Positions 37,132-46,123 of a stretch of DNA of 64,000 bases are shown piece by piece. Position 1 is the first letter of the stretch. The number at the start of each line of letters is the position of its first letter. This DNA comes from Lacimicrobium sp. SS2-24 (lineage in GTDB: Bacteria > Pseudomonadota > Gammaproteobacteria > Enterobacterales > Alteromonadaceae): assembly GCF_002201535.1 (NCBI RefSeq), contig NZ_NIWW01000002.1, positions 124,001 through 188,000 on the forward strand, given 5' to 3'. The notes under the pieces are model-generated. The model saw only the letters and a program-made list of their open reading frames with translations, did not search any database and had not been told where the DNA came from. Both the position numbers and the translations under genes were made by a program.

Positions 37132-37911
37132 TTACAAAGTGATGGTGCCTTGCAGATAATCGGCGCAGCGCCCGGTCAGTTCAACACGATCGCCCTTAAC
37201 CTCGCATTTGAGTTTGCCACAACGGGAGGATAACTGCGTGGCGATGAGCGTGGTTTTATCCAGCTTGCTGGCCCACAAGGGGGCTGTTTCACAGTGGGCC
37301 GAACCGGTTACAGGGTCTTCATTGATGCGCAGTTTCGGAAAGAAGCAGCGACTGACAAAATCCACCTTGTCGCCGGGTGCGGTCACCACCACGCCGCGGC
37401 CATCGAGTTTCAGCCACAAAGATAAATCCGGTGTCAGGGTTTTCACCTGTTGCTCCGATGCCAGTACCACAATGTAATCAAAGGCCTGTAACACCTCGCA
37501 CGGCGTGCATCCGAGTCCGTCCAGCAGCGCCGCTGGGGGCGAAACAACACGGGGCATTGAGGCCGGAAAGTCCATAACCAGACCCTCTTCGTTGCGACGA
37601 ACGGTCAGCCTGCCACTGCGGGTTTCAAACACAATGTCATCCTCAGTATGACTGCCGTGCTTAAACAACACATGGGCGGCGGCCAGTGTGGCGTGGCCGC
37701 ACAGGTCCACCTCTTCGGCAGGGGTAAACCAGCGCAGCTGATAATGGTCATCCATGGGCACAAAAAAGGCGGTTTCGGAGAGGTTGTTTTCTTCGGCAAT
37801 GCGCTGCAGCAAACTGTCATCCGGCCAATGTGGTAACGGACAAACGGCCGCGGGATTACCTTCGAAGGGTTGTGAAGCAAAAGCATCCACCTGATAAAGC
37901 GAGATGTGCAT
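37132..37911 (-). CDS. PhzF-family isomerase-like protein
   Basis: A 259-aa PhzF protein with GNPAAVCPL, NLSETAFFVP (catalytic Glu), VDLCGHATLAAAH and EDPVTGSAHC, the full set of family blocks. It is a second, clearly different PhzF from the one at 8.8 kb. The ATG at 37911 shares its A with the stop of the antiporter gene (TGATG), so the two are translationally coupled. Substrate is unknown. Confidence 0.9.
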   Translation of the reverse strand: MHISLYQVDAFASQPFEGNPAAVCPLPHWPDDSLLQRIAEENNLSETAFFVPMDDHYQLRWFTPAEEVDLCGHATLAAAHVLFKHGSHTEDDIVFETRSGRLTVRRNEEGLVMDFPASMPRVVSPPAALLDGLGCTPCEVLQAFDYIVVLASEQQVKTLTPDLSLWLKLDGRGVVVTAPGDKVDFVSRCFFPKLRINEDPVTGSAHCETAPLWASKLDKTTLIATQLSSRCGKLKCEVKGDRVELTGRCADYLQGTITL

Positions 37912-39116
37912 CAAGAGTCCTTGTGGTGAGTTTTTGATATTGATGATTGTCGCCCTTCTTCGCCGCAGCGCCTTAGCGCAAGGCGTGTCATCACCGGGCC
38001 GATGAGTTCAAAGAGTACCGTCGAGCCAATGGAGATGGCCAGCAGTGGCTCGGCAAACTGCGGAAAAGACTGCGCCGCAACCAGTGCCATACCAAGACCT
38101 ACGCCGGCCTGTGGCAGCAACGCGGGCCCCAGCCAGCGCTGCACCGATACCGGTGCGCCACAGAGTTTGCCGCCGATAACCGCCCCGGCAATTTTACCGA
38201 CAATGCGTAGCAGGATATAGGCAATCACAAGGTAACCGGCGCTGAGTAAAGCAGGAATATTCAGTGCGGCCCCGGCAAGAATAAAAAACAGCATCTTGAA
38301 CGGCCAGTCCACATATTCGATTTCGTGGAACGGACGTTTGTGATGGCTGGCCAGCGCATAGACCATCGCCCCCATCACCATGGCGGCGAGCAAAAAAGAC
38401 ACCTCAAACCACTTAGCCAGTCCCCCGCACAGGAATACGAACCCCAGGGCTTCCACTAAGGTGGGTTTGCCAGAGCGCGTGCGGCCGGTGAGGTACGCCA
38501 TGGGCGCCCCCAATAAAACACCTAATAACAGTGCGCCACCCACATCATGAACACCCAGCCAGAGTCCATCGACACCGTTACCGTTGCCACTGAGTACCAG
38601 CGCTGTAGCCAGCAAAATGCTGAACAGGATCATGCCCCAGGCGTCATCGATGGCCACGACGCCAACCAGCACGGAGGTGAAGGGGCCTTTGGCCCGGGCC
38701 TCTTCGATGACGTCGGTGGTGGCGGCAGGATCGGTGGCAGCGGCAATCGCCGCCAGTAACAACGCCATGCTGGTGGGAATGTTCAGTACCCATAGACCAA
38801 TAATTAAGACCGCAACGGTGATCAGGGCGTTGTACAGGGAGACTTTGAGGATCATGGGCCCCAGCTTGCCGGACAGTAAGCTCACCAGCTTCTCGCCAAG
38901 CAAAAAGCCAATCATCAGCAAGGCCATATCAGCAATCACAGGGAACCAGATATCCTGAATATCCGGCAGCAGATCCCAGCCAGAGGGGCCGATGGCAAAG
39001 CCAAATCCCAGTAGCAGTGTCACCCTTGGCAGCGGTGTGCGACGACCAATGCCTTCAATCATGACGCCGGCCAGAAACAATCCGCCCAATGTCATTAGCA
39101 GGGTGCTGACTAACAT
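37911..39116 (-). CDS. Cation:proton antiporter, CPA family
   Basis: A 401-aa membrane protein with about 12 helices. AAATDPAATTDVI and VAIDDAWG are the signature ion-binding helices of Na+/H+ exchangers, with the conserved Asp pair. It lacks a C-terminal TrkA/RCK regulatory domain. It should exchange sodium or potassium for protons in the inner membrane. The ion is not predictable. Confidence 0.88.
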   Translation of the reverse strand: MLVSTLLMTLGGLFLAGVMIEGIGRRTPLPRVTLLLGFGFAIGPSGWDLLPDIQDIWFPVIADMALLMIGFLLGEKLVSLLSGKLGPMILKVSLYNALITVAVLIIGLWVLNIPTSMALLLAAIAAATDPAATTDVIEEARAKGPFTSVLVGVVAIDDAWGMILFSILLATALVLSGNGNGVDGLWLGVHDVGGALLLGVLLGAPMAYLTGRTRSGKPTLVEALGFVFLCGGLAKWFEVSFLLAAMVMGAMVYALASHHKRPFHEIEYVDWPFKMLFFILAGAALNIPALLSAGYLVIAYILLRIVGKIAGAVIGGKLCGAPVSVQRWLGPALLPQAGVGLGMALVAAQSFPQFAEPLLAISIGSTVLFELIGPVMTRLALRRCGEEGRQSSISKTHHKDS

Positions 39117-39192
39117 AAAACACTCACCTTATTGCGGGTCTGTGTAGGATAACTTACCGTCACCTGCGTTGTCGCACAATGGGCCAGATTGA

Positions 39193-39504
39193 TCAGGGGC
39201 ACATAACCGAAAAGAGTTTCCGCAAGGGATCAATGGCCCAGCTGTAGGTTTCATATAACGCCTTGGCTTTTTCCAGCATACCTTGTTGCTGTGGGCGTTG
39301 CAGCAGGGCTTCGACATCCTGCTTTAAGTTTTCAACCTGTTCCGCCGTGGCCAGTTGCGCGTGCTTCAGTTCGTCCAGGTTGTGATGAAATTGCTGTACA
39401 GCCTCCTGCATCGTGGTGGACAGCTGGTTGTGGTCGCCCTGAGAGATATTACCGAAGGTTCCGGCGCCTCCTGAGACAGTAATATAGATATTACCCTTGG
39501 TCAT
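39193..39504 (-). CDS. Small protein with N-terminal amyloid-like GGxxxxGN motif and coiled coil
   Basis: A 103-aa protein I cannot assign to a named family. Residues 5-27 are a Gly/Asn/Ser-rich beta motif (ITVSGG, then FGNISQGDHN). Residues about 28-75 are strongly helical and heptad-like (VENLKQDVEALLQ), and the C-terminus is amphipathic. The upstream protein ends with a closely related motif: 11 of 23 positions agree, including SGG, GN and QG..N. Its ATG forms an ATGA overlap with that gene. Matching motifs on neighbouring genes are the hallmark of bacterial amyloid signalling pairs, where the receptor carries the motif at its N-terminus. This gene lacks any NTPase receptor module. Confidence 0.75.
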   Translation of the reverse strand: MTKGNIYITVSGGAGTFGNISQGDHNQLSTTMQEAVQQFHHNLDELKHAQLATAEQVENLKQDVEALLQRPQQQGMLEKAKALYETYSWAIDPLRKLFSVMCP

Positions 39505-40361
39505 TTTCTGACTCCACTGGTCATGTTTGAGACTTTGTTCATCGCGCCTTGTACCACATTGCCCATGTTCACTCTGCCACCGGAGACATTGATGTTCATC
39601 ACCTGCATTTTCTGGGCTTTGAGTTCACTGGTATCAATGTCATGTTTTTCCAGCTCTTTGATCATGGCATTAAACACCGCATCGTGGATGCACCTGATCT
39701 GTGTCATCACATCCATATCATTGTAGGCACTGGAATAGATGGTTTTTATCTTTGTCAGCAGGTCATACTCGCGGCGGATATACGGCTGGATCCAAAACAA
39801 AAAGCTGAACAGCGAGTAGGCGACAAAATTGAATTTCTTGTTTTTGTCGATATAACCACCGCACAGTACACGCCATTCAATGGACTGCATTTGCCCAAAC
39901 TGAGATTGATTGAGAATCAAGGTCAGGGCGGTGCCTCGGGCAGAGGGCGTTGAACTGGCTTTGATAAAATGACGCTCATCGATGTCTGTTAAGTCAGGAT
40001 CAATGTCGGTAATGGTCACCCGTTCCAGGCTCTTGATGGGGGTGCAAGAGATCAGCTCAGACTCAATGGCGGTGAACATGCTCTGCTCAATATTTTTAGA
40101 GTGAACAAACACATGTTGAAAACTCCCGAATACCTGCCCATAGCTGTTAAACGGAAAGTGCTTTTTGAAGGTATTCGAACTGGCTGTTGCATGGCGTGTT
40201 TCCCGGTTTATAAAAGACGCGGTGAGTGTGCCAAATATCAGCAACAGGAGCAGAGACAGCCCCAGGGTAAAAGCGGCAAGAGAGAGGTGAATCAGTGTCG
40301 CGACGGCGACACTGCGAAGTTTCACGCGGTTTTTAACGTTGCCTGAATCCAGTAAGTCCAT
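39501..40361 (-). CDS. Membrane protein with C-terminal amyloid-like GGxxxxGN motif
   Basis: A 286-aa unknown. A long hydrophobic stretch at residues 17-51 is one long or two short membrane helices; a second hydrophobic segment is at 178-193 (FVAYSLFSFLFW). Between them is a soluble alpha/beta region, and after it helices lead to a C-terminal motif at 254-278 (INVSGG, then MGNVVQGAMN) matching the N-terminus of its partner. AAGGAG stands 7 nt before the ATG. A plausible reading is a membrane effector or sensor triggered by templated assembly of the shared motif. No enzymatic motif was seen. Confidence 0.75.
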   Translation of the reverse strand: MDLLDSGNVKNRVKLRSVAVATLIHLSLAAFTLGLSLLLLLIFGTLTASFINRETRHATASSNTFKKHFPFNSYGQVFGSFQHVFVHSKNIEQSMFTAIESELISCTPIKSLERVTITDIDPDLTDIDERHFIKASSTPSARGTALTLILNQSQFGQMQSIEWRVLCGGYIDKNKKFNFVAYSLFSFLFWIQPYIRREYDLLTKIKTIYSSAYNDMDVMTQIRCIHDAVFNAMIKELEKHDIDTSELKAQKMQVMNINVSGGRVNMGNVVQGAMNKVSNMTSGVRK

Positions 40362-40531
40362 AGTTCACTCCTTGATGGTGCACGCTATCCCTGCTTGATA
40401 TCCTCTGGGGCTAAACGACTTATGGATTGCGTCGCGGTGTTAAATAAGGTTATTCACCGAAAATCCAGTTTAGTCAGTGATTGCCCGATTCGCGAAAAAA
40501 TACCCACCAGGATTCCAGTTTTGCTATAGCG

Positions 40532-40960
40532 TCAGGGTGTGAGCGTCATACTTTGTGTGGCCTGCAGCATCAGATTGATCCACATGGCAATCGCCGTGAA
40601 AAAGGACAATAAAAACACCAGAAAACGGTGCAGTGGATGGTTATAGGTGATGTGAATAAGACTGTGCACAATGCGCAGACCCACAAACAGCCAGGCCAGA
40701 TAAACCAGCCACTGCCCGGTGAGATTCAGCGCCAGTGCGCTGGTGGCTGCGGCATAGAAGAGCACGGGTACCTCAAACAGGTTGTCGAAGTTGCGGCCAA
40801 ATTTGGCAATATGATCAGGCACCGAATAATTGGCCATGACCTTAAAATAACGCGGGTCGAGTTCACCGGCATACGCGCTGCGAATGCGGTTATAGGCTGT
40901 TAGCATGCCTACAACCAGTGTCAACATAACCATAACGAACATGGGGTATAGCAGTTCCAT
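40532..40960 (-). CDS. MAPEG-family membrane protein
   Basis: A 142-aa four-helix membrane protein with KFGRNFDNLFEVPVLFYAAA, the glutathione-binding helix motif of the MAPEG superfamily, and RIVHSLIHITYNHPLHR. MAPEG members conjugate glutathione or act in lipid mediator metabolism in eukaryotes; bacterial ones are mostly uncharacterised. It begins a run of small detoxification-type genes on the minus strand. Confidence 0.88.
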   Translation of the reverse strand: MELLYPMFVMVMLTLVVGMLTAYNRIRSAYAGELDPRYFKVMANYSVPDHIAKFGRNFDNLFEVPVLFYAAATSALALNLTGQWLVYLAWLFVGLRIVHSLIHITYNHPLHRFLVFLLSFFTAIAMWINLMLQATQSMTLTP

Positions 40961-41013
40961 GGGGAGTCCTTTTTTATCTGTTGTCGTGAAGTCGCTACAC
41001 TGTTGATGCCGGG

Positions 41014-41388
41014 TTAACCGGACAGCTTCTCAGCCAGAATATCTGACCATACGGCAAACTCGTTGCCACTGGGGTCGGTGAAGTGAAAACGTCGCCCGCC
41101 CGGAAAGGCAAAAATGGCTTTGCTGATCTTGCCCCCATACTCCTGCACTTTGTGTTGTGTTGCCTCCAGATCGTGCGTGTAGAGTACGATCAGGGCACTG
41201 CCTGTGCTGACCTGTGCGCTGAGGTCACTGCGGAAAAACCCACCGTCGATACCGGCCTCACTGAAGGCGGTATAATCCGGCCCATAATCCGTGAACTCCC
41301 AGCCAAAGGTTTCACTAAAAAACGCTTTGCTTTGCTCAAGCTGTGTGGCCGGGAATTCCACGTAATTAATTTTTCCGGTGGCTTTCAT
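41014..41388 (-). CDS. VOC-superfamily (glyoxalase-like) protein
   Basis: A 124-aa protein with two beta-alpha-beta-beta-beta units: INYVEFPATQLEQSKAFFSETFGWEF and a second half ending GGRRFHFTDPSGNEFAVWS. These are vicinal-oxygen-chelate features of the PF00903 type. Metal ligands are only partly clear (Glu in VEFP, Glu in NEFAVW). The substrate is unknown. Confidence 0.87.
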   Translation of the reverse strand: MKATGKINYVEFPATQLEQSKAFFSETFGWEFTDYGPDYTAFSEAGIDGGFFRSDLSAQVSTGSALIVLYTHDLEATQHKVQEYGGKISKAIFAFPGGRRFHFTDPSGNEFAVWSDILAEKLSG

Positions 41389-41513
41389 GCTTGTCTCCTT
41401 CTTGCTTATCCACTACCCATCTTAAACATCCGCTGCCCTTACCACCAGCACGGCTGCCTGACACCAAATACAATGCTGCACTGCCCCCGATGCGGTTCGT
41501 ATATGTGACGCGG

Positions 41514-41885
41514 TTACCGATGCTGATCAATCAGAATAGGATTGCCGTCGGGGTCTTCCAGTACAATGCTGCCCGGGCCACTGGGCTGCTCAATCTGGTC
41601 TTTGACAATCTTGATGCCACGGCGCTGCAACTCGTCGCGTAAATCACGCACATCGGTAAAGGCATCGAGGTTCTCGGCAGACTGATTCCAGCCCGGATTA
41701 AAGGTCAGAATATTGTCCTCAAACATGCCCTGAAACAGGCCAATAATATGCTCACCATTTTTCAGAATCAGCCAGCCCTGATCGGCATCGCCGCCCATGG
41801 ACTCAAACCCGAGTTTTTCATAAAAAGCGCGGGAAGCGTGGATGTTTTTTACGGCCAGGCTGATTGAAAATGCACCTAATTCCAT
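41514..41885 (-). CDS. VOC-superfamily (glyoxalase-like) protein
   Basis: A 123-aa VOC protein of a different subgroup from its neighbour: [26 protein letters not shown] at the start, and [21 protein letters not shown] at the end. It is 28 nt downstream of the GST gene on the same strand. The function is probably isomerase, dioxygenase or resistance-type binding; nothing decides it. Confidence 0.87.
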   Translation of the reverse strand: MELGAFSISLAVKNIHASRAFYEKLGFESMGGDADQGWLILKNGEHIIGLFQGMFEDNILTFNPGWNQSAENLDAFTDVRDLRDELQRRGIKIVKDQIEQPSGPGSIVLEDPDGNPILIDQHR

Positions 41886-41912
41886 AGGGTGATCCTTATT
41901 TTTATCAGTGGG

Positions 41913-42515
41913 TTAATCTGTGCCCATATCAATATAGCCGGGCAGAGCAGAAATGCGTTGCAGCCAGTCGCCAATGGCGGGGTAGCGCTGCAGTTCGAAG
42001 CCGCCCTCTTGAGCCACATGGGTGTACCCGTATAAGCTGATATCTGCGGTCGTAAGGTCATTGCCGGTAAGGTAGGGGGTCGTGGATAATTGTTGCTCCA
42101 TCACCGCCAGGGCTTTGTGTCCTCCCGCCTGTTTGGCCCGATATTCCTCTTTGCGCTCTTCAGGCAGCCCAAGATACCTGGCAATAAACCGCGCTACCGC
42201 AATGTAGGGCTCATGACTGTATTGTTCAAAGAACTGCCATTGCTGCACCTTGGCCAGTAAAAAAGGCTCTGTTGGCAGTAATTCACTGCCATAAGCGAGA
42301 TAATTCAATATGGCGTTGGACTCAGATACGTATCTGCCATCCACAAGCTCCAGCAACGGAATTTTGCCATTAGGATTTTTCTCCAGAAAATCCGCTTTGC
42401 CCGTATCCCCGGCGAGAATGTTCACCGCAATCCATTGGTGCTCAATATCAAGCAATGAGCACAGCAGTTGTATCTTGTAGCAGTTGCCTGACTGACTGTC
42501 GCCGTAAATTTTCAT
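41913..42515 (-). CDS. Glutathione S-transferase family protein
   Basis: A 200-aa GST. The thioredoxin-like N-domain reads MKIYGDSQSGNCYKIQLLCSLL, with NGKIPLLELVDGRYVSESNAILNYLA as the glutathione site, and the helical C-domain has LTTADISLYGYTHVAQEGGF. A Ser or Cys in SGNC is the likely catalytic residue. Its start overlaps the upstream DUF gene stop in ATGA. Confidence 0.9.
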   Translation of the reverse strand: MKIYGDSQSGNCYKIQLLCSLLDIEHQWIAVNILAGDTGKADFLEKNPNGKIPLLELVDGRYVSESNAILNYLAYGSELLPTEPFLLAKVQQWQFFEQYSHEPYIAVARFIARYLGLPEERKEEYRAKQAGGHKALAVMEQQLSTTPYLTGNDLTTADISLYGYTHVAQEGGFELQRYPAIGDWLQRISALPGYIDMGTD

Positions 42516-43405
42516 AGTTCTCCCGATGTTGTGTGAGAAGGTGAATGAGGAGATGAAGCGTCACCAGATGCCCCTCTTTTGAAGGGCAAAGGAAAATGAA
42601 ACTGCTCAATATCCGCTATAAAAAACGGGAAATAGTCGTCGCTGCCAAAGTGATTGCCCGCCTCCACGTGGGTTGGCAGGCAGAACCCGGCAAAGGTTTT
42701 AAAGGCTGAGAGCTTTCCGCCGAAAGGTTGCAGTCGATAGACTTTCTCCGGGTTTGCATTGCTCCAGCGCAGAAAACACACCTGAGTAGGTTGGCCATTT
42801 TCTGCAACGGTGATATCCACAGATTGTGACAATGTGCCATGGGTCAGCGTGACACGGGCGCAATTTTGGTCAACCGGTTCCCAGTGAACGTCCGGGCCTG
42901 GCAGCAGCGCTGCCGGCGACCAGAATACCCCCTCAGCGATATAGCGGCCAAAAGCCGAGCGTTGGTGGTCAGTATCCCCTCCCATACGTGCAACCGGTAT
43001 CAGCCCCATCAGCCAGAATCGTGTCCATCGGTGTGAGTCTGAGCCAGACACGCGCATCCAGCCGCGGCTGGCGCGCATGCTCCAAATGAATCCTTGAGGC
43101 ACGCTCAGCACCTGCCTGGCGCGCATAGCAAAATAATTCGGTTGCTGGCGGGTGCCCAAGGCAAATTTTCCGGTCATGGTGAAATCCACCACCGGGTAAA
43201 GGGGCGTGTCCGGTGCAATGGTATACAGAAAATAGCGTCTGGCAGGCTCGGGTAACGACGCCACCATGTCAGGATGAAATACGTCGGGGAGCTCAGGCTG
43301 AGTCGATATCAGGTGCTCTGTCACGCGCCGGTCAGCACGGTAATCGGCCATGCGCCGGGCAAGTAGTATCAATAGCAACAGTAACACTATGGCGATGATC
43401 AGCAT
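42512..43405 (-). CDS. DUF6544/DUF6920-like membrane-anchored protein
   Basis: A 297-aa protein with one N-terminal membrane helix (LIIAIVLLLLLILLA). ASLPEPARRYFLYTIAPDTPLYPVVDFTMTGKF and the following FAMRARQVLSVPQGFIWSMRA resemble the DUF6544 group of unknown function, which often reads LP.P..RYL and F.W.A. The ATG at 43405 puts the membrane helix first; a longer frame adds residues without support. It is coupled to the GST gene by ATGA. Confidence 0.7.
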   Translation of the reverse strand: MLIIAIVLLLLLILLARRMADYRADRRVTEHLISTQPELPDVFHPDMVASLPEPARRYFLYTIAPDTPLYPVVDFTMTGKFALGTRQQPNYFAMRARQVLSVPQGFIWSMRASRGWMRVSGSDSHRWTRFWLMGLIPVARMGGDTDHQRSAFGRYIAEGVFWSPAALLPGPDVHWEPVDQNCARVTLTHGTLSQSVDITVAENGQPTQVCFLRWSNANPEKVYRLQPFGGKLSAFKTFAGFCLPTHVEAGNHFGSDDYFPFFIADIEQFHFPLPFKRGASGDASSPHSPSHTTSGEL

Positions 43406-43543
43406 GAGGTCGTTTCTCTTTGTGAATGACACAGGACCATAACTCACAGCGATAGTAGCGCAATTGGCTGAGAATGGCAGTTGACTTTAGCGCTGGGTTT
43501 GAATAACTTATTCTTAACATGGTCGCCTTTTAGGAATAAAACG

Positions 43544-45259
43544 TTGCGGATTGTTCTCTTTCTTTTGCTGTGTATGGCCGCCCTTGGCGGTTCGCACAGC
43601 ATGGCTGCGCCTAATCAGACCGAAGCCTATTACCTTTGCGCCCACAAGATCACCGACAACACCAGCTGGAACTTTGGTACTGCCCCGGCCTATTGCGATA
43701 TCGAACCTTTTGGTGATCCGGCATTTGTCCGAAGCTACCTCAGCGACATTGTGTTTGATACGTCCCGCTCTGTTTCTGCTGAACGTTCGCGTTATATGAA
43801 TGCCCTGAATGCCACTATCCGTGACGGTGCCGCGTATTATTTGTCGGTGCGTAAACCCGACGCCAGTGCTGATGAAAACGACGCCTGGGTTGAGGCCATC
43901 AAAGCAGTAGCCAATCAGGAAACCTTCTGGAGTCATTACCGCGATGCGGTGGTGGACGGCAGAATGAAGATGATGCGCGGTGATTCCGGCCATGGTCACG
44001 GCATGATGCAGATTGATGACCGCTGGCATTTTGCCCGCATTAATGAGGGTAAAGGCTGGCAGATTTTCGAAAATCTGCTCTATGCCATGGAAATCTTTTA
44101 CAGTGAGTGGCAAAACGCCGAGCAGGCGAGCTGCCTTGCTGATCCAAATAACTGGGAACAGCGCACCCGGGCCGCCTATGCAGCATACAATGGCGGGCCC
44201 AGTCAGATCTGTCGCTGGCAACAAAACCCGGCCTGGCAGGATGAAGGTTTTCTAGGCAAGTATGAAGCGAAAGCCTGGCTCGACTATATTGCCGATGCCC
44301 AACAGACTGCACCGGTGGATGTGCCCTGTATGCTTGAAGGGGTGGAGTTCTGTATACCGGAATACGTGCCGCCGCCTTACTCCATTGCCAATCCTGAGCA
44401 GCCCTGGCAATACAATTACCTGCAACTGAACAGTGGAGAAATCTGTCTGTTGGAAAACGGCAGCTTTCATTGTGTGGCACAGCAACAGGATGCGGCCTGT
44501 CTGAATGCAAAGTTTGATCGGGTGTCGATTGCCAGCGCCATCACCCTGGATGAGGAACAGAGTCTGGCTTATCCGAAGCAGGTTTATGAGAAACATGCCT
44601 GTATGACGAACCTGGAAAACAGTTTCAGGGTGGGTCAGAGCCTGGTGGCAGAGAAGGCCATCAATATACGCCAAACCGCGGCCGGTACCGATACCCAGCA
44701 GGATGCTGAAGTGGGCAAGGTTTATCAGGTGCTGGACATTGTTGCCGGTACCCCCGCAGACCAGTCCCGGTATTATCGTATCCGTTATCAAGGCGAGAGT
44801 GAGGGGTACATCTATGCCGGCGGTGTGAGGGATTTCAGTGACTGGGCTTCACCGGCTGAGCATCAGCGCCTTGAAGCAGATGATCGCATTGTCGCGATGC
44901 CCGGCGATACCCTCTATGTGGTTAATGCCCAGGGCATTGTCATCACTGATGTGGCCGGTGAACAGGGCACCGAGATTGGCCGTGTTGAAGAGGGAGACGA
45001 GCTTAATGTGCTCGATACCCAGGTCATAGGGCAACATAATGATCTCTATTATGAAATCAGCAGCAACGGTCAAAGTGGTTTTATCTACAGTGGCAGTCTG
45101 CTTCCCAGTGCTAATCTCACTGACTGGACGGCATTTAGCCCTCCACAAACCGATACACCGCCGCCTGAACCGCAGCCATCAGATCCACAGGACTCCGGTG
45201 GTACCCTGAGTTACTGGTTGCTGGCAATGTTGTGCATGTTAACAAGGCGCAGAGCATGA
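43544..45259 (+). CDS. Secreted lysozyme/transglycosylase-like protein with GlyGly-CTERM
   Basis: A 571-aa exported protein. A TTG at 43544 has AGGA 8 nt upstream and opens a clean signal peptide (RIVLFLLLCMAALGGSHSMA). Residues about 110-250 are a lytic-transglycosylase-like fold: AVANQETFW with the candidate catalytic Glu126, GHGHGMMQIDDRWH and AYAAYNGG. Two SH3-like cell-wall domains follow (about 375-445 and 460-530). The last 20 residues (SGGTLSYWLLAML, ending in Arg-Arg-Arg-Ala) form a GlyGly-CTERM signal, normally cut by a rhombosortase for surface delivery. The gene is coupled to the next one by ATGA. Confidence 0.82.
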   Translation: MRIVLFLLLCMAALGGSHSMAAPNQTEAYYLCAHKITDNTSWNFGTAPAYCDIEPFGDPAFVRSYLSDIVFDTSRSVSAERSRYMNALNATIRDGAAYYLSVRKPDASADENDAWVEAIKAVANQETFWSHYRDAVVDGRMKMMRGDSGHGHGMMQIDDRWHFARINEGKGWQIFENLLYAMEIFYSEWQNAEQASCLADPNNWEQRTRAAYAAYNGGPSQICRWQQNPAWQDEGFLGKYEAKAWLDYIADAQQTAPVDVPCMLEGVEFCIPEYVPPPYSIANPEQPWQYNYLQLNSGEICLLENGSFHCVAQQQDAACLNAKFDRVSIASAITLDEEQSLAYPKQVYEKHACMTNLENSFRVGQSLVAEKAINIRQTAAGTDTQQDAEVGKVYQVLDIVAGTPADQSRYYRIRYQGESEGYIYAGGVRDFSDWASPAEHQRLEADDRIVAMPGDTLYVVNAQGIVITDVAGEQGTEIGRVEEGDELNVLDTQVIGQHNDLYYEISSNGQSGFIYSGSLLPSANLTDWTAFSPPQTDTPPPEPQPSDPQDSGGTLSYWLLAMLCMLTRRRA

Positions 45260-46068
45260 GCAGATTATCCCTATTCATCGTGGTTGGCGTACTCGGCGTG
45301 GCGGCAGTGTGGCTGTGGCAGCCCTGGTCAACGGAGAAATCCGCAGTAAAGGGCGAGATTGCAGGCAAAAGCGCTGCGCCCAAAGACGCTGACAAGGAAC
45401 GTCAGGCAGCGCCAAAAGAGGCGCAGCAAGCACAAGAAGCGCCGCAGACCAGGGTGCCCGATGCGACACCCGGCGCAGAATTTTATCAGCGTCGTGAGCA
45501 CCTGATCAGTAAGCTGGAGCAGGCGAAACACTGTCAGGATAACGGTGAGTGCAGCGCAACGCCGGAAGATCCCAGAGCCGGGATGTTTGAACAGGAAGCC
45601 CGTTTAGTCGAGGCCTTACAGGCATTGCAGAAGCTTTATGCGAATCATCAGTATGAAGATGAGGTGTTGGCCGCTGTGACCGCAGATTATCTCACCAGTC
45701 CCCTTGGCCGGGTGCAATATCAGGCGCTGGAAATGATGCAACAACAATCGCCTCAACCTGACAATGCCCGCACATTGCTTGGGGCCCTTGATGACAGTTA
45801 CGACAGTAAAGTGATGGAACTGGCCCTTGAAGAACTGCAACGTTATCCGCAGCTCAGCCAGTCTATTGATGCGCTTTTGATTAAAAATCTTAAGACCGGC
45901 AGTTTTTATGTGTCGCGGACCATTGCCGAGCGCATTGTACCGTACCTTAATCAGGACAATCTGGGAGCCTATGAGGCCACCCTGGCAACACTGCCGGCGC
46001 AGTCTGCTAAAGCCAGATTACTCAGCGCCTCCATTGAGCGTTATAAAAAATCCCACCCCAGGGACTAA
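45256..46068 (+). CDS. Membrane-anchored helical-repeat protein, unknown function
   Basis: A 270-aa protein with an N-terminal membrane anchor (LSLFIVVGVLGVAAVWLW), a Lys/Ala/Pro/Gln-rich low-complexity spacer (about 25-75) and a helical periplasmic domain (about 85-265) whose phrasing (LLGALDDSYDSKVMELALEEL) resembles HEAT-like repeats. I recognise no family. The ATG at 45256 overlaps the stop of the preceding gene, so it probably serves the same cell-envelope task. Confidence 0.75.
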   Translation: MSRLSLFIVVGVLGVAAVWLWQPWSTEKSAVKGEIAGKSAAPKDADKERQAAPKEAQQAQEAPQTRVPDATPGAEFYQRREHLISKLEQAKHCQDNGECSATPEDPRAGMFEQEARLVEALQALQKLYANHQYEDEVLAAVTADYLTSPLGRVQYQALEMMQQQSPQPDNARTLLGALDDSYDSKVMELALEELQRYPQLSQSIDALLIKNLKTGSFYVSRTIAERIVPYLNQDNLGAYEATLATLPAQSAKARLLSASIERYKKSHPRD

Positions 46069-46073
46069 TCGGG

Positions 46074-46101
46074 GCCGTCACCCGACGGCTTTTTTCTTTT
46101 T
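46074..46101 (+). terminator. Intrinsic terminator
   Basis: GCCGTC, an ACCC loop and GACGGC are followed by a long T-rich run, 5 nt after the stop at 46068. The next gene on the same strand starts 22 nt later and must have its own promoter or depend on read-through. Confidence 0.85.
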
Positions 46102-46123
46102 ATTGTTCAGGTCAGCACCTTGT

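Noticed and set aside
43514-44224. 236-aa open frame antisense to the lysozyme-like gene
   Set aside because: The plus strand has signal peptide, catalytic motifs and sorting signal; the minus frame has nothing recognisable.
45908-46123. Upstream extension of the DigH-like gene
   Set aside because: It runs through the preceding gene and its terminator; the ATG at 46124 gives a proper membrane anchor.
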